NCBI RefSeq assembly: GCF_023952475.1
Contig: NZ_JALHRX010000004.1
Coordinates: 186,001 to 250,000, forward strand
DNA length: 64,000 bases
Source: Cupriavidus sp. WGlv3
Lineage (GTDB): Bacteria > Pseudomonadota > Gammaproteobacteria > Burkholderiales > Burkholderiaceae
Direction: 5' to 3'
The notes beneath the pieces are model-generated. The model saw only the letters and a list, made by a program, of their open reading frames with translations, had not been told where the DNA came from and ran no database searches. The position numbers and the translations under genes are program-made. Below are positions 8,882-17,563 of the stretch, in pieces (the first letter of the stretch is position 1; the number at the start of each line of letters is the position of its first letter).

Positions 8882-9241
8882 CTAATGGCGTCTAGCGACC
8901 GCAGCGTTAATCCGCGCTGCCTCGGCGCGCGCGTCGGGCACTCCGATCACCAGGCGGGCCCAGTCATGTCGGGCCAGTTCGATCACGATGGTCTGCAGCT
9001 TGCGCGAGGTGTAGACGAACTGCCTGTCGCCGCCTTTGATAAACGTGCCGGCGGCGATCAGGCCCGGGAAGTAGGTGCCTGGAAGGCGCAGGCCTAGCGC
9101 TCTGCCATCGAAGCCATTGTCTTCGGTAGCGCCGCGAACATGCGCAAGCGGCACGCGAAAGCCGCGGCGCAGCGACCAGATCGATTCCCATGGTGTCAGG
9201 TGGACAACGAGTTCGCGGTCGGTTAATTCGAGTCGAGGCAT
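8882..9241 (-). CDS. Small uncharacterised protein partnered with TetR
   Basis: This 119-aa protein starts at the ATG at 9241, preceded by AAGGAG at the end of the TetR gene. That start rejects a longer in-frame reading that would run into the TetR gene. The sequence is beta-strand-rich (LELTDRELVVHLTPWESIWSLRRGF) with a C-terminal helix, and looks like a small bacterial PH-like fold. It has no signal peptide. It starts two bases after the TetR stop, so the two form an operon. Function unknown. Confidence 0.75.
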   Translation of the reverse strand: MPRLELTDRELVVHLTPWESIWSLRRGFRVPLAHVRGATEDNGFDGRALGLRLPGTYFPGLIAAGTFIKGGDRQFVYTSRKLQTIVIELARHDWARLVIGVPDARAEAARINAAVARRH

Positions 9242-9243
9242 CG

Positions 9244-9624
9244 CTACTCCTTGTTGGGATCGTGGGTGGGCAGATGATCGAGCAGACGCGCGCCGAGCAG
9301 TTCGGCAGCATTCTCTCCATAGGTCTGCAAGGCGTCGCGGCAACGGGCGGCGATCGGCAGATCTGTTGGCGCGAGTTCGCGCAGGGCGGTGATGAGCAGG
9401 TCGAGCACGGCCGGGTCCCGATACCATTCGCCGACAAGGGCTCGCTCCAGTACCTTTTCGAATAAACCGCGCTTGGACCCAAATGCCTTGTACAGGCTGC
9501 CTCGCTGTAACGCCGTTGCCTCCACCAGGTTATCGACCGAGCAGGCGTTGTAGCCAATACGACCGAAAACCTCCGCCGCGCGGGCGATCACAACGTCTTC
9601 GTCGAACGTCCTTGGCCTAGCCAT
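9244..9624 (-). CDS. Short TetR-family regulator
   Basis: This 126-aa protein begins with a TetR helix-turn-helix (residues ~8-55, DNLVEATALQRGSLYKAFGSKRGLFEKVLERAL). It then has only ~70 residues of ligand domain, against ~140 in typical TetR proteins of ~190 aa. The frame is intact and the downstream gene has its own ribosome binding site. It is either a naturally short regulator or one that lost the C-terminal half of its ligand domain. It probably controls its own two-gene operon. Confidence 0.85.
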   Translation of the reverse strand: MARPRTFDEDVVIARAAEVFGRIGYNACSVDNLVEATALQRGSLYKAFGSKRGLFEKVLERALVGEWYRDPAVLDLLITALRELAPTDLPIAARCRDALQTYGENAAELLGARLLDHLPTHDPNKE

Positions 9625-9715
9625 GCGACACCCATTCGCCGGTTATGGAACGATTGTTCAATAACGCCAGTGTGAAGGTTTTTGAACGACCAGTCAACAA
9701 TGGCCCGTCACCGTA

Positions 9716-10621
9716 TCAACGGGACCGCTTACCTGCCGCGACGCCGCGCCGCAAGGCCGTCAACGCGAGCGGCAATGCCGGATGACGCGAACGCGGATCG
9801 TAGAGGGCCGTCAGTGTCAGCACCAGCGCGGCGGGATAAGGCTTGATCGGCATGCGGACCGTGTCTGCCACAGACAGGCTGCGTGACTGCGTTGGGGCGA
9901 GCCCGATGCCCAGGCCCGCGGCAACCAGCGATAACTGTCCGTGCAGACGAGGCGCGGTCGCTGCCACCCGCATTGCATGGCCCGCGAGACGGCAACGATC
10001 GCGTATCGCTGCATATAATGCCGGCCCCTGCGCCTCCGGAAACAACACCAGAGACTCGCTGGACAGATCGGCAAAAGAGATGGCGGCCTGGTTGGCGAGG
10101 CGGTGGTCAGCAGGCAGCACGGCGTCGAAGTGGTCATTCGAGAGCAAAACACTGTCCAGGCGCGCATGCGTTTCGAAGGGCGGGTGCCCAATACCCAGAT
10201 CGATCTCACCGGCCGCGAGCAGGGACAGCTGTTCATTGGTAGTCGCTTCCTGCAGCGCAAACTCGACCCGTTCCTGTCCGCCTGACAGCGTCCGCAGCGC
10301 CGCAGGCAACGCCAGATACAGCGCGGCCGACACATAAGCTATGCGCAGGCTCCGTCGTTGCTGTCCCACAGTGCGTGCAAGCTCCTGCGCACGCCGCTGC
10401 GCTTGTAGCAGGGCGATGGCTTCCTCGCGCAAGCACTCGCCGGCGGCCGTCAGGGCGACACGGCGGCTGGTGCGGTCGAACAGGCGCACGCCGATTTCCT
10501 CTTCCAGCCTGACAATCGCGCGGCTCAGATGCGGTTGTGCCATGCCGACCTGCTGCGCAGCACGGCCGAAATGCAGGGTTTCGGCAAGGGCCAGGAAAAG
10601 CTTCAGTTGCTGGAATTCCAT
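9716..10621 (-). CDS. LysR-family transcriptional regulator
   Basis: This 301-aa protein has a LysR helix-turn-helix (MEFQQLKLFLALAETLHFGRAAQQVGMAQPHLSRA spans the first ~35 residues) and a substrate-binding domain resembling the CbnR/BenM group. The ATG at 10621 is preferred: the upstream in-frame extension of 37 residues lies in the shared promoter and lacks LysR character. It is divergent from the DUF6152-like/DUF6644-like pair and probably regulates it. Confidence 0.9.
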   Translation of the reverse strand: MEFQQLKLFLALAETLHFGRAAQQVGMAQPHLSRAIVRLEEEIGVRLFDRTSRRVALTAAGECLREEAIALLQAQRRAQELARTVGQQRRSLRIAYVSAALYLALPAALRTLSGGQERVEFALQEATTNEQLSLLAAGEIDLGIGHPPFETHARLDSVLLSNDHFDAVLPADHRLANQAAISFADLSSESLVLFPEAQGPALYAAIRDRCRLAGHAMRVAATAPRLHGQLSLVAAGLGIGLAPTQSRSLSVADTVRMPIKPYPAALVLTLTALYDPRSRHPALPLALTALRRGVAAGKRSR

Positions 10622-10622
10622 T

Positions 10623-10640
10623 GATACCTCATTTCGTATC
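10623..10640. promoter_or_regulatory. Small inverted repeat between LysR and the DUF6152-like gene
   Basis: GATAC (10623-10627) and GTATC (10636-10640) form an inverted repeat immediately upstream of the LysR start. The octamer GTATCGAA at 10636 recurs at 10711 next to the start of the divergent gene. A LysR binding role is inferred. Confidence 0.35.
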
Positions 10641-10718
10641 GAATGATGCCATTTTCGGTTATTGATGCATGGATTGGCGAGGGCTATCGTCACCACAACG
10701 AGTCGAGGAGGTATCGAA

Positions 10719-11225
10719 ATGAAGCGAACCATGACCCGATGGGTGGCGATAGCGGTGTCGAGCGTCGCGATGACGCTCGGATGGCCTGCACTGGCGCATC
10801 ACGGTTGGGGCTACTACGACACTGCCACGCCTCTCTACTTCTCGGGGCGCGTGGTGACGGTGACATGGCGCAACCCGCATCCGCAGGTGACAATCGAAGT
10901 CGAAGCCGTTACCTTGCCGCGTAACTGGAATACTTTGCCCATCCCGCCAGAACTCGCCGAACTGGACTTCGCCAAAACGCTGGCGGCAGTGCGCGCATCG
11001 GCCCCGCCCGGCCGTTGGACCCTAGACCTGGCGCCGATCAACCGGCTCGAACGATGGGGCATGCCGCGCGAGCCTCGACCCGGCGACCGGCTCGAGGCCA
11101 TCGGGTTTCCTTCCTGCAACGACCGCCATGTCGCGCGACCCGCGTTGATCGTTCTGGACGGCGTTGGCGTGCGCCAGCAATCGGTCGTGCTGCCCGCAGG
11201 ATGCAGCGGTACGCCGCGCGGCTGA
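10719..11225 (+). CDS. Secreted DUF6152-like protein
   Basis: This 168-aa protein starts at the ATG at 10719, 7 bases after GAGGAGG (10705-10711). A signal peptide ends at ALA, giving a mature N-terminus HHGWGYYDT. The HHGW start and the later WRNPHPQVTI segment resemble the DUF6152 family of exported proteins of unknown function. It is followed 14 bases later by a membrane protein, and the pair is divergent from a LysR gene. It is probably periplasmic. Confidence 0.7.
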   Translation: MKRTMTRWVAIAVSSVAMTLGWPALAHHGWGYYDTATPLYFSGRVVTVTWRNPHPQVTIEVEAVTLPRNWNTLPIPPELAELDFAKTLAAVRASAPPGRWTLDLAPINRLERWGMPREPRPGDRLEAIGFPSCNDRHVARPALIVLDGVGVRQQSVVLPAGCSGTPRG

Positions 11226-11239
11226 GCGGAAAAGACGAC

Positions 11240-11704
11240 ATGGAAACGTGGGACGCTCTGTTCGCAGCAATCGAGACATGGCAACCAGTGGTGGCGCTGC
11301 GCGCATCGACGTGGGCCTATCCGTTGGTCAGCTGGCTGCATCTGCTAGGAATTGGCCTGCTCTTCGGAACCATCGCGGTCGTCGATCTGCGGCTGGCCGG
11401 GGGATTGCTGCGGCTCGAGGAGGCAACAGTGCGCGAGACGCTGGTGCCGCTATCGCTTGGCGGCTTCGTGCTCGCTGCGCTCACAGGCCTGCTGCTGTTT
11501 GCTCCAGCGGCGCGCGAATATCAGTCGAATCCATGGTTCGCCGCCAAGTTGGTGTTGATGGGCGCGGCGGCGCTCAATGCAATAGTCTTGCAGTTGGCGT
11601 CGTTCCGGCAGTCGAATGGACGCCATGCCCGGTTCGCCGGGCTGCTGTCGCTTGGACTGTGGGCTACGGTAATTCTGGCGGGGCGAATGCTGGCGTTCGG
11701 ATAG
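11240..11704 (+). CDS. DUF6644-like integral membrane protein
   Basis: This 154-aa protein has four predicted membrane segments, at about residues 22-45, 68-88, 100-120 and 130-150. The HLLGIGLLFGTIAVVDLRL segment is typical of the DUF6644 group. It starts 14 bases after the exported DUF6152-like gene, so the two are probably co-transcribed and may act together at the inner membrane. Function unknown. Confidence 0.7.
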   Translation: METWDALFAAIETWQPVVALRASTWAYPLVSWLHLLGIGLLFGTIAVVDLRLAGGLLRLEEATVRETLVPLSLGGFVLAALTGLLLFAPAAREYQSNPWFAAKLVLMGAAALNAIVLQLASFRQSNGRHARFAGLLSLGLWATVILAGRMLAFG

Positions 11705-11761
11705 AGTCCGCAACTGTGGCATCCTTGCGTTTCGAATAAGAAAAAGAAGGGTGGGGTCAAC

Positions 11762-12052
11762 ATGTACAAGAGCTTGCTCCTCGTCGGAGCTGCCGCGGCG
11801 GCTTTTCTCTACTACAAAACGCACGCGCCGCTCAAGAATCCAGTGGCCGACGCCGAGCCACAACCCGTCGCGGTTTCCGTTGTGGCAACAACGCCGGAAC
11901 CAGTATTCCGCTGCGAGGGCAAGCAACACTGCAGCCAGATGGCTTCCTGCGCGGAAGCCCGCTTTTACCTGAAGAACTGTCCGTCGGTGAAGATGGATGG
12001 CGATGGCGACGGTATTCCATGTGAGACGCCGCCTCTGCAGTGCGCGTTTTGA
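11762..12052 (+). CDS. Excalibur calcium-binding domain protein
   Basis: This 96-aa protein has an N-terminal hydrophobic signal or anchor and a C-terminal excalibur domain: paired cysteines (CSQMASCAEARFYLKNC) followed by the Ca2+-binding DGDGDGIPCE loop. Excalibur domains occur in extracellular proteins, often next to thermonuclease-like domains; here the domain stands alone. Base composition is lower in GC than in flanking metabolic genes. The start is supported by a purine-rich stretch AAGAAGGGTGGGG upstream. Confidence 0.8.
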   Translation: MYKSLLLVGAAAAAFLYYKTHAPLKNPVADAEPQPVAVSVVATTPEPVFRCEGKQHCSQMASCAEARFYLKNCPSVKMDGDGDGIPCETPPLQCAF

Positions 12053-12112
12053 CGCGCTGACAAGATCCGTCAAGCGCGGTAAAAACCGGCTGGCGCATCT
12101 CACCCAAGTGAG

Positions 12113-12127
12113 CCCTCCTATGGAGGG
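12113..12127 (+). terminator. Possible weak terminator hairpin
   Basis: CCCTCC (12113-12118), a TAT loop and GGAGGG (12122-12127) form a perfect 6-bp hairpin 60 bases after the excalibur gene. The following tract is only weakly T-rich. Confidence 0.3.
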
Positions 12128-12186
12128 GTGCTTTCAGCTTGCCTGACCGCTTAGCATCGCGAAAAACAATAAGCTAGGAGGGTCGT

Positions 12187-12744
12187 GTGAAAGCGATGCT
12201 AGGGCTGGTGTTCTTTTTTGCAGTTGCCGTCGTGCTTCTGGCGATGCTGAAGTCGGCAGCGACCAACAGAAGTTCATCCGGGGATTTTCGCTTTGGACGC
12301 AGGTCTCCATTTTTGCGGCAGGATGAGATACAGCTCTACGAGCGACTGACCGCCGCGCTAAGAGATACGCACGTCTTTCCGCAGGTCGCCATGTCCGCGT
12401 TTTTTGAGCATAAAAGAAGGTCACACGCCGCCAGGAATCTCTTCGCTCAGAAGTATGTCGACTACCTCGTATGCGAGCGCCAGACGATGCGACCCCTCTA
12501 TGTCATCGAACTTGACGGCGCCTCGCACAGTAGCGCGAGAGCCCAGAAGCGCGACAAGCAAAAGAATGACGTTCTCGCATCGGCCGGCATTCCAATCATG
12601 CGCTACAAGTCCAAAGATGTGGATCTGAGCACTATCCTCAGTGACTACATCAGTGTTGTCCCGCCTCAGCCCGTCAAGGGCGTTGGCCCTTCAGTGGCAG
12701 AAGACGAACGAAAGCTGCGTGTCGTGCGTACACCTATGGCTTGA
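12187..12744 (+). CDS. DUF2726 domain protein with N-terminal membrane anchor
   Basis: This 185-aa protein starts at GTG (12187), chosen because AGGAGG (12176-12181) lies 5 bases upstream; an ATG at 12196 is too far away. Residues 4-22 form a membrane anchor. The remainder matches DUF2726, a restriction-endonuclease-like fold: KYVDYLV, then IELDGASH and the downstream RDKQKNDVLASAGIPIMRY. The D / ExD / K-like pattern suggests a PD-(D/E)XK-type core. Activity is unproven. The gene sits in an AT-richer patch of small genes. Confidence 0.75.
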   Translation: MKAMLGLVFFFAVAVVLLAMLKSAATNRSSSGDFRFGRRSPFLRQDEIQLYERLTAALRDTHVFPQVAMSAFFEHKRRSHAARNLFAQKYVDYLVCERQTMRPLYVIELDGASHSSARAQKRDKQKNDVLASAGIPIMRYKSKDVDLSTILSDYISVVPPQPVKGVGPSVAEDERKLRVVRTPMA

Positions 12745-12752
12745 GGTCAGCC

Positions 12753-13133
12753 ATGCGGAGATATCTGACGCTCGCGATGTTCGCCTTGGCCACAAATGCA
12801 GCAAGCCAAACCATATATCAATGTCGAAGCGCCGCCGGGCATGTCACGTTGCAGGACGCCCCTTGTCAGCACGACGCAAAGACTGAGGTGGTGAGGAAGT
12901 CCATCGGCCAGCGAAACGCAGAATACCGGGCTGAACCGTCTTCGATCTTCGACCCGGAGGGGCAAAAGCGACTAGCATCAAGCATCATGTGCCCGTCACT
13001 GCGCCAGTCCTACCGCGCAGCGGTCACGCATTCCGAGCGGGCAATGCTCACCAATAATTTCGCCCAGATCCAGCAAGCATCCGAGGCTGTACAGCGAGCC
13101 GGTGCGCAGATGTCCCAGTATCGATGCGAGTAA
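12753..13133 (+). CDS. Small secreted DUF4124-type protein
   Basis: This 126-aa protein uses the ATG at 12753. A signal peptide (residues 1-~20) is followed by a DUF4124-like opening (YQCRSAAGHVTLQDAPC) typical of small exported proteobacterial proteins, and a helical C-terminus ending in a cysteine (YRCE). It begins 8 bases after the DUF2726 gene, so the two are probably co-transcribed. Function unknown. Confidence 0.7.
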   Translation: MRRYLTLAMFALATNAASQTIYQCRSAAGHVTLQDAPCQHDAKTEVVRKSIGQRNAEYRAEPSSIFDPEGQKRLASSIMCPSLRQSYRAAVTHSERAMLTNNFAQIQQASEAVQRAGAQMSQYRCE

Positions 13134-13809
13134 ACAATCGCCAGAGAGACCATAATCGCCTGCCGTAGGGATGGTTTGCTCTCTGCGGCGACAGTGACCG
13201 GAATCGACCCATCTGAGACATCCGACCCGCCACGTTCGGGCGGCCGGTATGACGCCAGTTTCGGTCATTCCAAAAGCAAAAGAGATGGAATGAACACCGC
13301 CCTTTTACAGACCGAATCCGTCCGACGCTCATGTTCGGTTCTATGAGGGCGTGAGATTCCCTTGTGCTACTCGACTTACCGGGGTAACCGGGGTATTTAG
13401 TGCCCACCCCTGACGCCGCGGCAAGTAGTTCCAGATGCATGTGCGGCTGACCATATTCTTTTTGACATCAACATGGATGGCGGGCTTAGAGAAAAGAAAT
13501 CACGTCACCCATGTTGCGGTCGACTGCGACCGAGTAAAAAGTCCTCATTCGCTTCGGCTACTTCACGAATGTAGTCCCACAGCGCACTAGGCGGGCAACG
13601 CCTCGGCGCCTCCTAACGCGGTCAGTGCCGTACAGGAGACGCCCTGATCGGCCTGGGAATATCCGGGATATTCGGCTACATTGCTGATGATCCGAATGCC
13701 GTGGCCAGATTTCGTTTAGACAACGCCTTCTGGCGATCGCCCATGTGTGCAATATTGTTTAGGTGACTCCGGCGACTTGCTCAATGGCTAGCACAAGGAG
13801 GAGAAGCCG
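13134..13809. other. Long non-coding gap, degenerate sequence
   Basis: This 676-base stretch has no frame I would call a gene. It is AT-richer than average. It shares the 14-mer TGACCGAAACTGGC (here on the minus strand, 13254-13267) with another intergenic gap at 60106-60119. It looks like decayed or dispersed intergenic sequence ahead of a pseudogene. Confidence 0.5.
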
Positions 13810-14829
13810 ATGCACGCATTTCAAGTAGAGAACGGCTGGTCTATGGAGCATGTTCAGATGATCACGCGCCCACTGCCGACTCCCGGACCGGGACAGGTGC
13901 GGCTGAAGATGTGCCGCAGCGTTTGAACTATCGCGACCTCATTATCCCGCAGCGTGGATATGGCAAGCGAATGCAGGAGCTTCCCTTGATTCTGCTCAGC
14001 GACGGCGTTGGGGACGTAGACGCCATTGGCGATGGCGTTTCGCGAGTGGGGCTGGGTGATCGCGCCTGTCCGGTCTTCTACCAGACCTGGATAGCGGGCG
14101 CGCCAAGCAACGAAAGCATGCTTTCAAGCCTGGGTTGCGAACAGGATGGAACCATGAGCGACTACATGGTCGTGCCCGCCGAAGGCGTTTGTCATGTCCC
14201 TTCGCACCTGAGCGGCGGCCACATTGCCCACGGCGGCTGTCACTTCGTGGCGTGATTTGGTAACAGAAGGGCGACTGAAGGGGACGACAAGGTCCTGTTC
14301 CGGGCACGGAGGCGTTTCTCTCTTCGCCTTGCAGTTCGCCAAGTCGCTGGGTGCGCATGTGATCATCACTTCGTCGAGTGACAAGAAGCTGGCGCGGGCA
14401 CGAGAGCTCGGTGCGGATGAGACCATCAACTACACCACGGATCTGTAATGGGGACGGTCCGTCAAAGCAATGACGGACGGAGCTGGGGTGGCTCACGTCA
14501 TCGAAGTCGGAGGAGTGGGGACGCTCGAGCAGTCGCTGCGTGCAGTTCGCACGGGGGCACCATCAGCATGATCGGCGTGCTCTCTGGCTCCAAACCCAAG
14601 ATTCCCCTCGGCCAGGTTGTAACGCGCCATGTTCGGCTACAAGGCATTACCGTCGGAAGCCGGGCGGACTTCGAATCCATGGCGGCACATATTGCCAGAA
14701 AACGACTGCGTCCGGTCGTCGATAGTATTTCCGTTCGAAGCATTGCGAGACGCCATGGATTACCTGGCTACTGGCCAAAATTTCGGGAAAATCTGCATCA
14801 GTCATGCCGGCCAGATGGCGAATAACTGA
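13810..14829 (+). pseudogene. Frameshifted zinc-type alcohol dehydrogenase / quinone oxidoreductase
   Basis: The reading starts at the ATG at 13810 with a good upstream AAGGAGGAGAAG and stops at a TGA at 13924. MDR-family segments then continue in other frames: LNYRDLIIPQRGYG and AGAPSNESMLSSLGCEQDG from ~13915, then [23 protein letters not shown] from ~14307, then GTISMIGVLSGSKPKIPLGQ from ~14554, and a C-terminus FPFEALRDAMDYLATGQNFGK ending at 14829. At least four frame changes are needed to join them. The order of segments is that of an intact NAD(P)-dependent alcohol dehydrogenase, so this is a decayed gene and not several small ones. Confidence 0.9.
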
Positions 14830-14876
14830 TGCTCCGAATAGACGCAGCTAACTATCGTAGATCGCGGACAGCGCTC

Positions 14877-16541
14877 TCAATCTGTGTGATTGGAAGCCAG
14901 TTCCGTGATCGCTTCCCGGCTGCCCGCTAACGCACGCAAGCGATACTTCTGAATCTTCCCGGTTCCCGTCTTGGGCAACGCCCCATACACGACCCTTGTC
15001 GGGCATTTGTAATGGGCCAGACGGCTGCGGCAGAACGCAATGATCTCAGCCTCCGTCGGCGCTGCCACACCGTTCTTGAGTTCGATGAACGCGCACGGCG
15101 ACTCGCCCCATTTGGGATGCGCTTGTGCCACGACCGCAGCAATCAGCACGGCGGGATGCTGGTGGAGGACGTCCTCCACCTCAACCGAAGAAATGTTCTC
15201 TCCGCCTGAAATAATCACGTCCTTCGACCGATCGGTAATATGGACGTACCCGTCCGGATGCACGACCGCGAGGTCACCGGTGTGGAACCACCCACCTGCG
15301 AAAGCCGCGTCGGTGGCCTCGGGGTTCTTCAGGTAGCCTTTCATCACGATGTTGCCGCGCAGGAGCAATTCGCCCTGTGTCGTGCCATCCCAGGGAACCG
15401 ATTCCATCGTCTCCGGGTCGGCCACACGGAGGCCTTCGAGGCCAGCGGCGCGGTTACCCTGGCGGGCCATCAGGCGGGCCTTCTCATCCCCGGATTTTTC
15501 ATTCCATGCGGGATTCGCGTACGAACTCACCGGCGTTCCTGACGCTTCGGTGATGCCATACACGTGCTCGACGTCAAAGCCTTGCTCGATCACTGCCTTG
15601 AGTACGCTTGCAGGCGGCGGAGAACCGGCGGTGCGGATGCGCACAACGTGCGAGAAGGGACGGCGCTCCTCCTGCGTCGCGGTGGCAAGTGACGCAAGCA
15701 CGATCGGTGCGGCGCAGAAATGGTCGACACCATATGCCTCGATGGCACGGAAGATGTTGGCCGCGGTTACCTTGCGCAGGCAAACGTGGGTCCCGGCGGC
15801 CGCCGTGATGGCCCATGAAAAACACCAGCCGTTCGCATGGAACATGGGGAGCGTCCACAGGTACTTCGGCGCGCGCGGCATTCCCCAGTCTGTCAGCTGC
15901 AACATGCTCATAAGATATGCGCCGCGATGACTGGGCACCACGCCCTTGGGGTCGGAGGTCGTGCCGGACGTATAGTTCAGCGCGATCGCGTCCCACTCGT
16001 CCTCGGGCCAGACTCCGGGGAAGTCGGTGTCGCCTTCGCGCAGGAATTGCTCATACTCCATTGCGCCGATCGGTTCACCTGCCGGCGCTAGCGCGTCGGC
16101 AATGTCGATCACCAGCGGTGCATTCGGCATGCCTTGCAAGGCGTCGGCAGCTAGTGCGGAGAATTCGCGGTCCACGAACAACACTTTGCATTCCCCGTGC
16201 TTGATGATGAACCGAAGACCGTCGGCATCCAGGCGGCAGTTGATCGCATTCAGCACGGCACCGCTGAGCGGAATGCCGTGATGGGCTTCAACCATTGCGG
16301 GCGTATTGGGCGCGAGGATCGACACCGTGTCGCCGCGGCCGATGCCGCGCTTGACGAGCGCGCTGGCGAGTTGCCTGCAACGCTCCCTTGTCACCTTCCA
16401 GGATTGACGAAGCGGGCCATGGATGATGGCGGCGCGGTCCGGATACTGCTCGGCACACCGGTCAATAAAGTGGAGGGGCGTGAGCGGCACGTGGTTCGCG
16501 GATTTCCGCGCCAGTCCGACTTGGTAGATGTTCGTGTCCAT
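14877..16541 (-). CDS. Acyl-CoA synthetase (AMP-forming)
   Basis: This 554-aa member of the ANL adenylating family activates a carboxylic acid to its CoA thioester with ATP. The P-loop signature YTSGTTSDPKGV lies near residue 185, GITEASG near 330, and the HTGDLAVVHPDGYVHITDRSKDVIISGGENI hinge region is intact. The C-terminal lysine lies in PKTGTGKIQK. The ATG at 16541 has AGGAGA upstream; 30 more in-frame residues are rejected. It is closest in style to medium/long-chain acyl-CoA ligases. It is divergent from the nitroreductase-MFS-SDR-thiolase genes and likely feeds that pathway. Confidence 0.93.
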   Translation of the reverse strand: MDTNIYQVGLARKSANHVPLTPLHFIDRCAEQYPDRAAIIHGPLRQSWKVTRERCRQLASALVKRGIGRGDTVSILAPNTPAMVEAHHGIPLSGAVLNAINCRLDADGLRFIIKHGECKVLFVDREFSALAADALQGMPNAPLVIDIADALAPAGEPIGAMEYEQFLREGDTDFPGVWPEDEWDAIALNYTSGTTSDPKGVVPSHRGAYLMSMLQLTDWGMPRAPKYLWTLPMFHANGWCFSWAITAAAGTHVCLRKVTAANIFRAIEAYGVDHFCAAPIVLASLATATQEERRPFSHVVRIRTAGSPPPASVLKAVIEQGFDVEHVYGITEASGTPVSSYANPAWNEKSGDEKARLMARQGNRAAGLEGLRVADPETMESVPWDGTTQGELLLRGNIVMKGYLKNPEATDAAFAGGWFHTGDLAVVHPDGYVHITDRSKDVIISGGENISSVEVEDVLHQHPAVLIAAVVAQAHPKWGESPCAFIELKNGVAAPTEAEIIAFCRSRLAHYKCPTRVVYGALPKTGTGKIQKYRLRALAGSREAITELASNHTD

Positions 16542-16777
16542 GAGTTGTCTCCTGCAGGTTCTCGAGGCCGGCGCGAGTGCTCCACCAGCGATTGATCTTA
16601 AGGGGCTAACGATACCGCTCATGGCGAGCAAACAATGTCATGCACAGGACAATGCCTTGCTCAAAGTATCCGCAGCCATCTGACGCGATTGTCGGCTACG
16701 TGACAGTGAGGAATCTGGGCCGGCACTACGCTCCTTCCCACACGCTCGTTGTGAGCTAGTGAGAAGGGGATGCGAAA

Positions 16778-17515
16778 GTGGAAGCAAACAGATTAGCGAC
16801 GCCGCCTGTCGAGTTGGCAACGATTCGTCAAGCCGTGGAGTGGGCCATCGTCACCCGCCGTAGCGTGCGGGCCTTCCTGCAGAAGACGGTCCCGATCGAA
16901 ACGATTGAAGCGATCCTCGACGTGGCTCGCTACGCCGCAACAGGCGTCAATATTCAACCGTGGAGGGTCCACGTGGTTGCCGGAGAGGCAAAGGGACGCC
17001 TTTGCGAAGCGATCCAGCGCGTCGATGACGATCCTGCGCTTTCCACCAGCCATTCCGATGAATGGGACTACTACCCGGAGCAGTGGGTCTCGCCGTATGT
17101 GGACCGTCGCCGTGCATTGGGATGGCAGCTATACGGGCTGCTTGGCATCGAAAAAGGCAACAAGTCGCGGATGCAGCAGCAGCACGGCCGCAATTACCTG
17201 TTCTTCGATGCGCCGGTCGGATTGCTCTTCACCGTGGAGCGAGTGATGAGCGAGGGCAGCCTGCTTGACTACGGGATGTTCCTTCAAAACATCATGGTGG
17301 TCGCCCGTGCGCACGGGTTAAGCACCTGCCCGCAGGCAGCGTTCATGAAGTACCACACGATCATCGAACAACAGCTTTCGTTGCCGCCAACCGAGAAGTT
17401 CCTGGTGGGAATGAGCCTTGGCTACGCAGACGAGAGCCGCGTGGAAAACACGCTCGTGTCCGAGCGTGAGCCGGCGTCTAGCTTCACCACCTTCCACGGC
17501 CTGGAACACGCATGA
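16778..17515 (+). CDS. Nitroreductase-family flavoprotein
   Basis: This 245-aa protein starts at a GTG preceded by GAGAAGGGG. It matches the FMN-dependent nitroreductase family: TRRSVRAFLQKTVP near residue 28 binds FMN, AATGVNIQPWRVHVV follows, and GLSTCPQAAF with the GMSLGYAD segment lies near the C-terminus. These enzymes reduce nitroaromatics, quinones or related substrates with NAD(P)H. It is the first gene of a likely operon with an AAHS transporter, an SDR and a thiolase, which suggests a role in an aromatic or aliphatic acid pathway. The substrate is unknown. Confidence 0.88.
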   Translation: MEANRLATPPVELATIRQAVEWAIVTRRSVRAFLQKTVPIETIEAILDVARYAATGVNIQPWRVHVVAGEAKGRLCEAIQRVDDDPALSTSHSDEWDYYPEQWVSPYVDRRRALGWQLYGLLGIEKGNKSRMQQQHGRNYLFFDAPVGLLFTVERVMSEGSLLDYGMFLQNIMVVARAHGLSTCPQAAFMKYHTIIEQQLSLPPTEKFLVGMSLGYADESRVENTLVSEREPASSFTTFHGLEHA

Positions 17516-17563
17516 GCGAAATTTTCACAACAATGACTTGATCCATCACGAATGGAGGAGACG

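Noticed and set aside
13048-13440. A 130-codon minus-strand frame in the 13-kb gap
   Set aside because: It overlaps the DUF4124 gene, lacks a ribosome binding site and has no domain.
13558-13752. A 64-codon minus-strand frame in the same gap
   Set aside because: No start support or family resemblance; the region looks degenerate.
16631-16660. Imperfect TGTC/GACA repeat between the acyl-CoA ligase and nitroreductase as a Crp/Fnr site
   Set aside because: The match to Crp or Fnr consensus half-sites is too weak to call.
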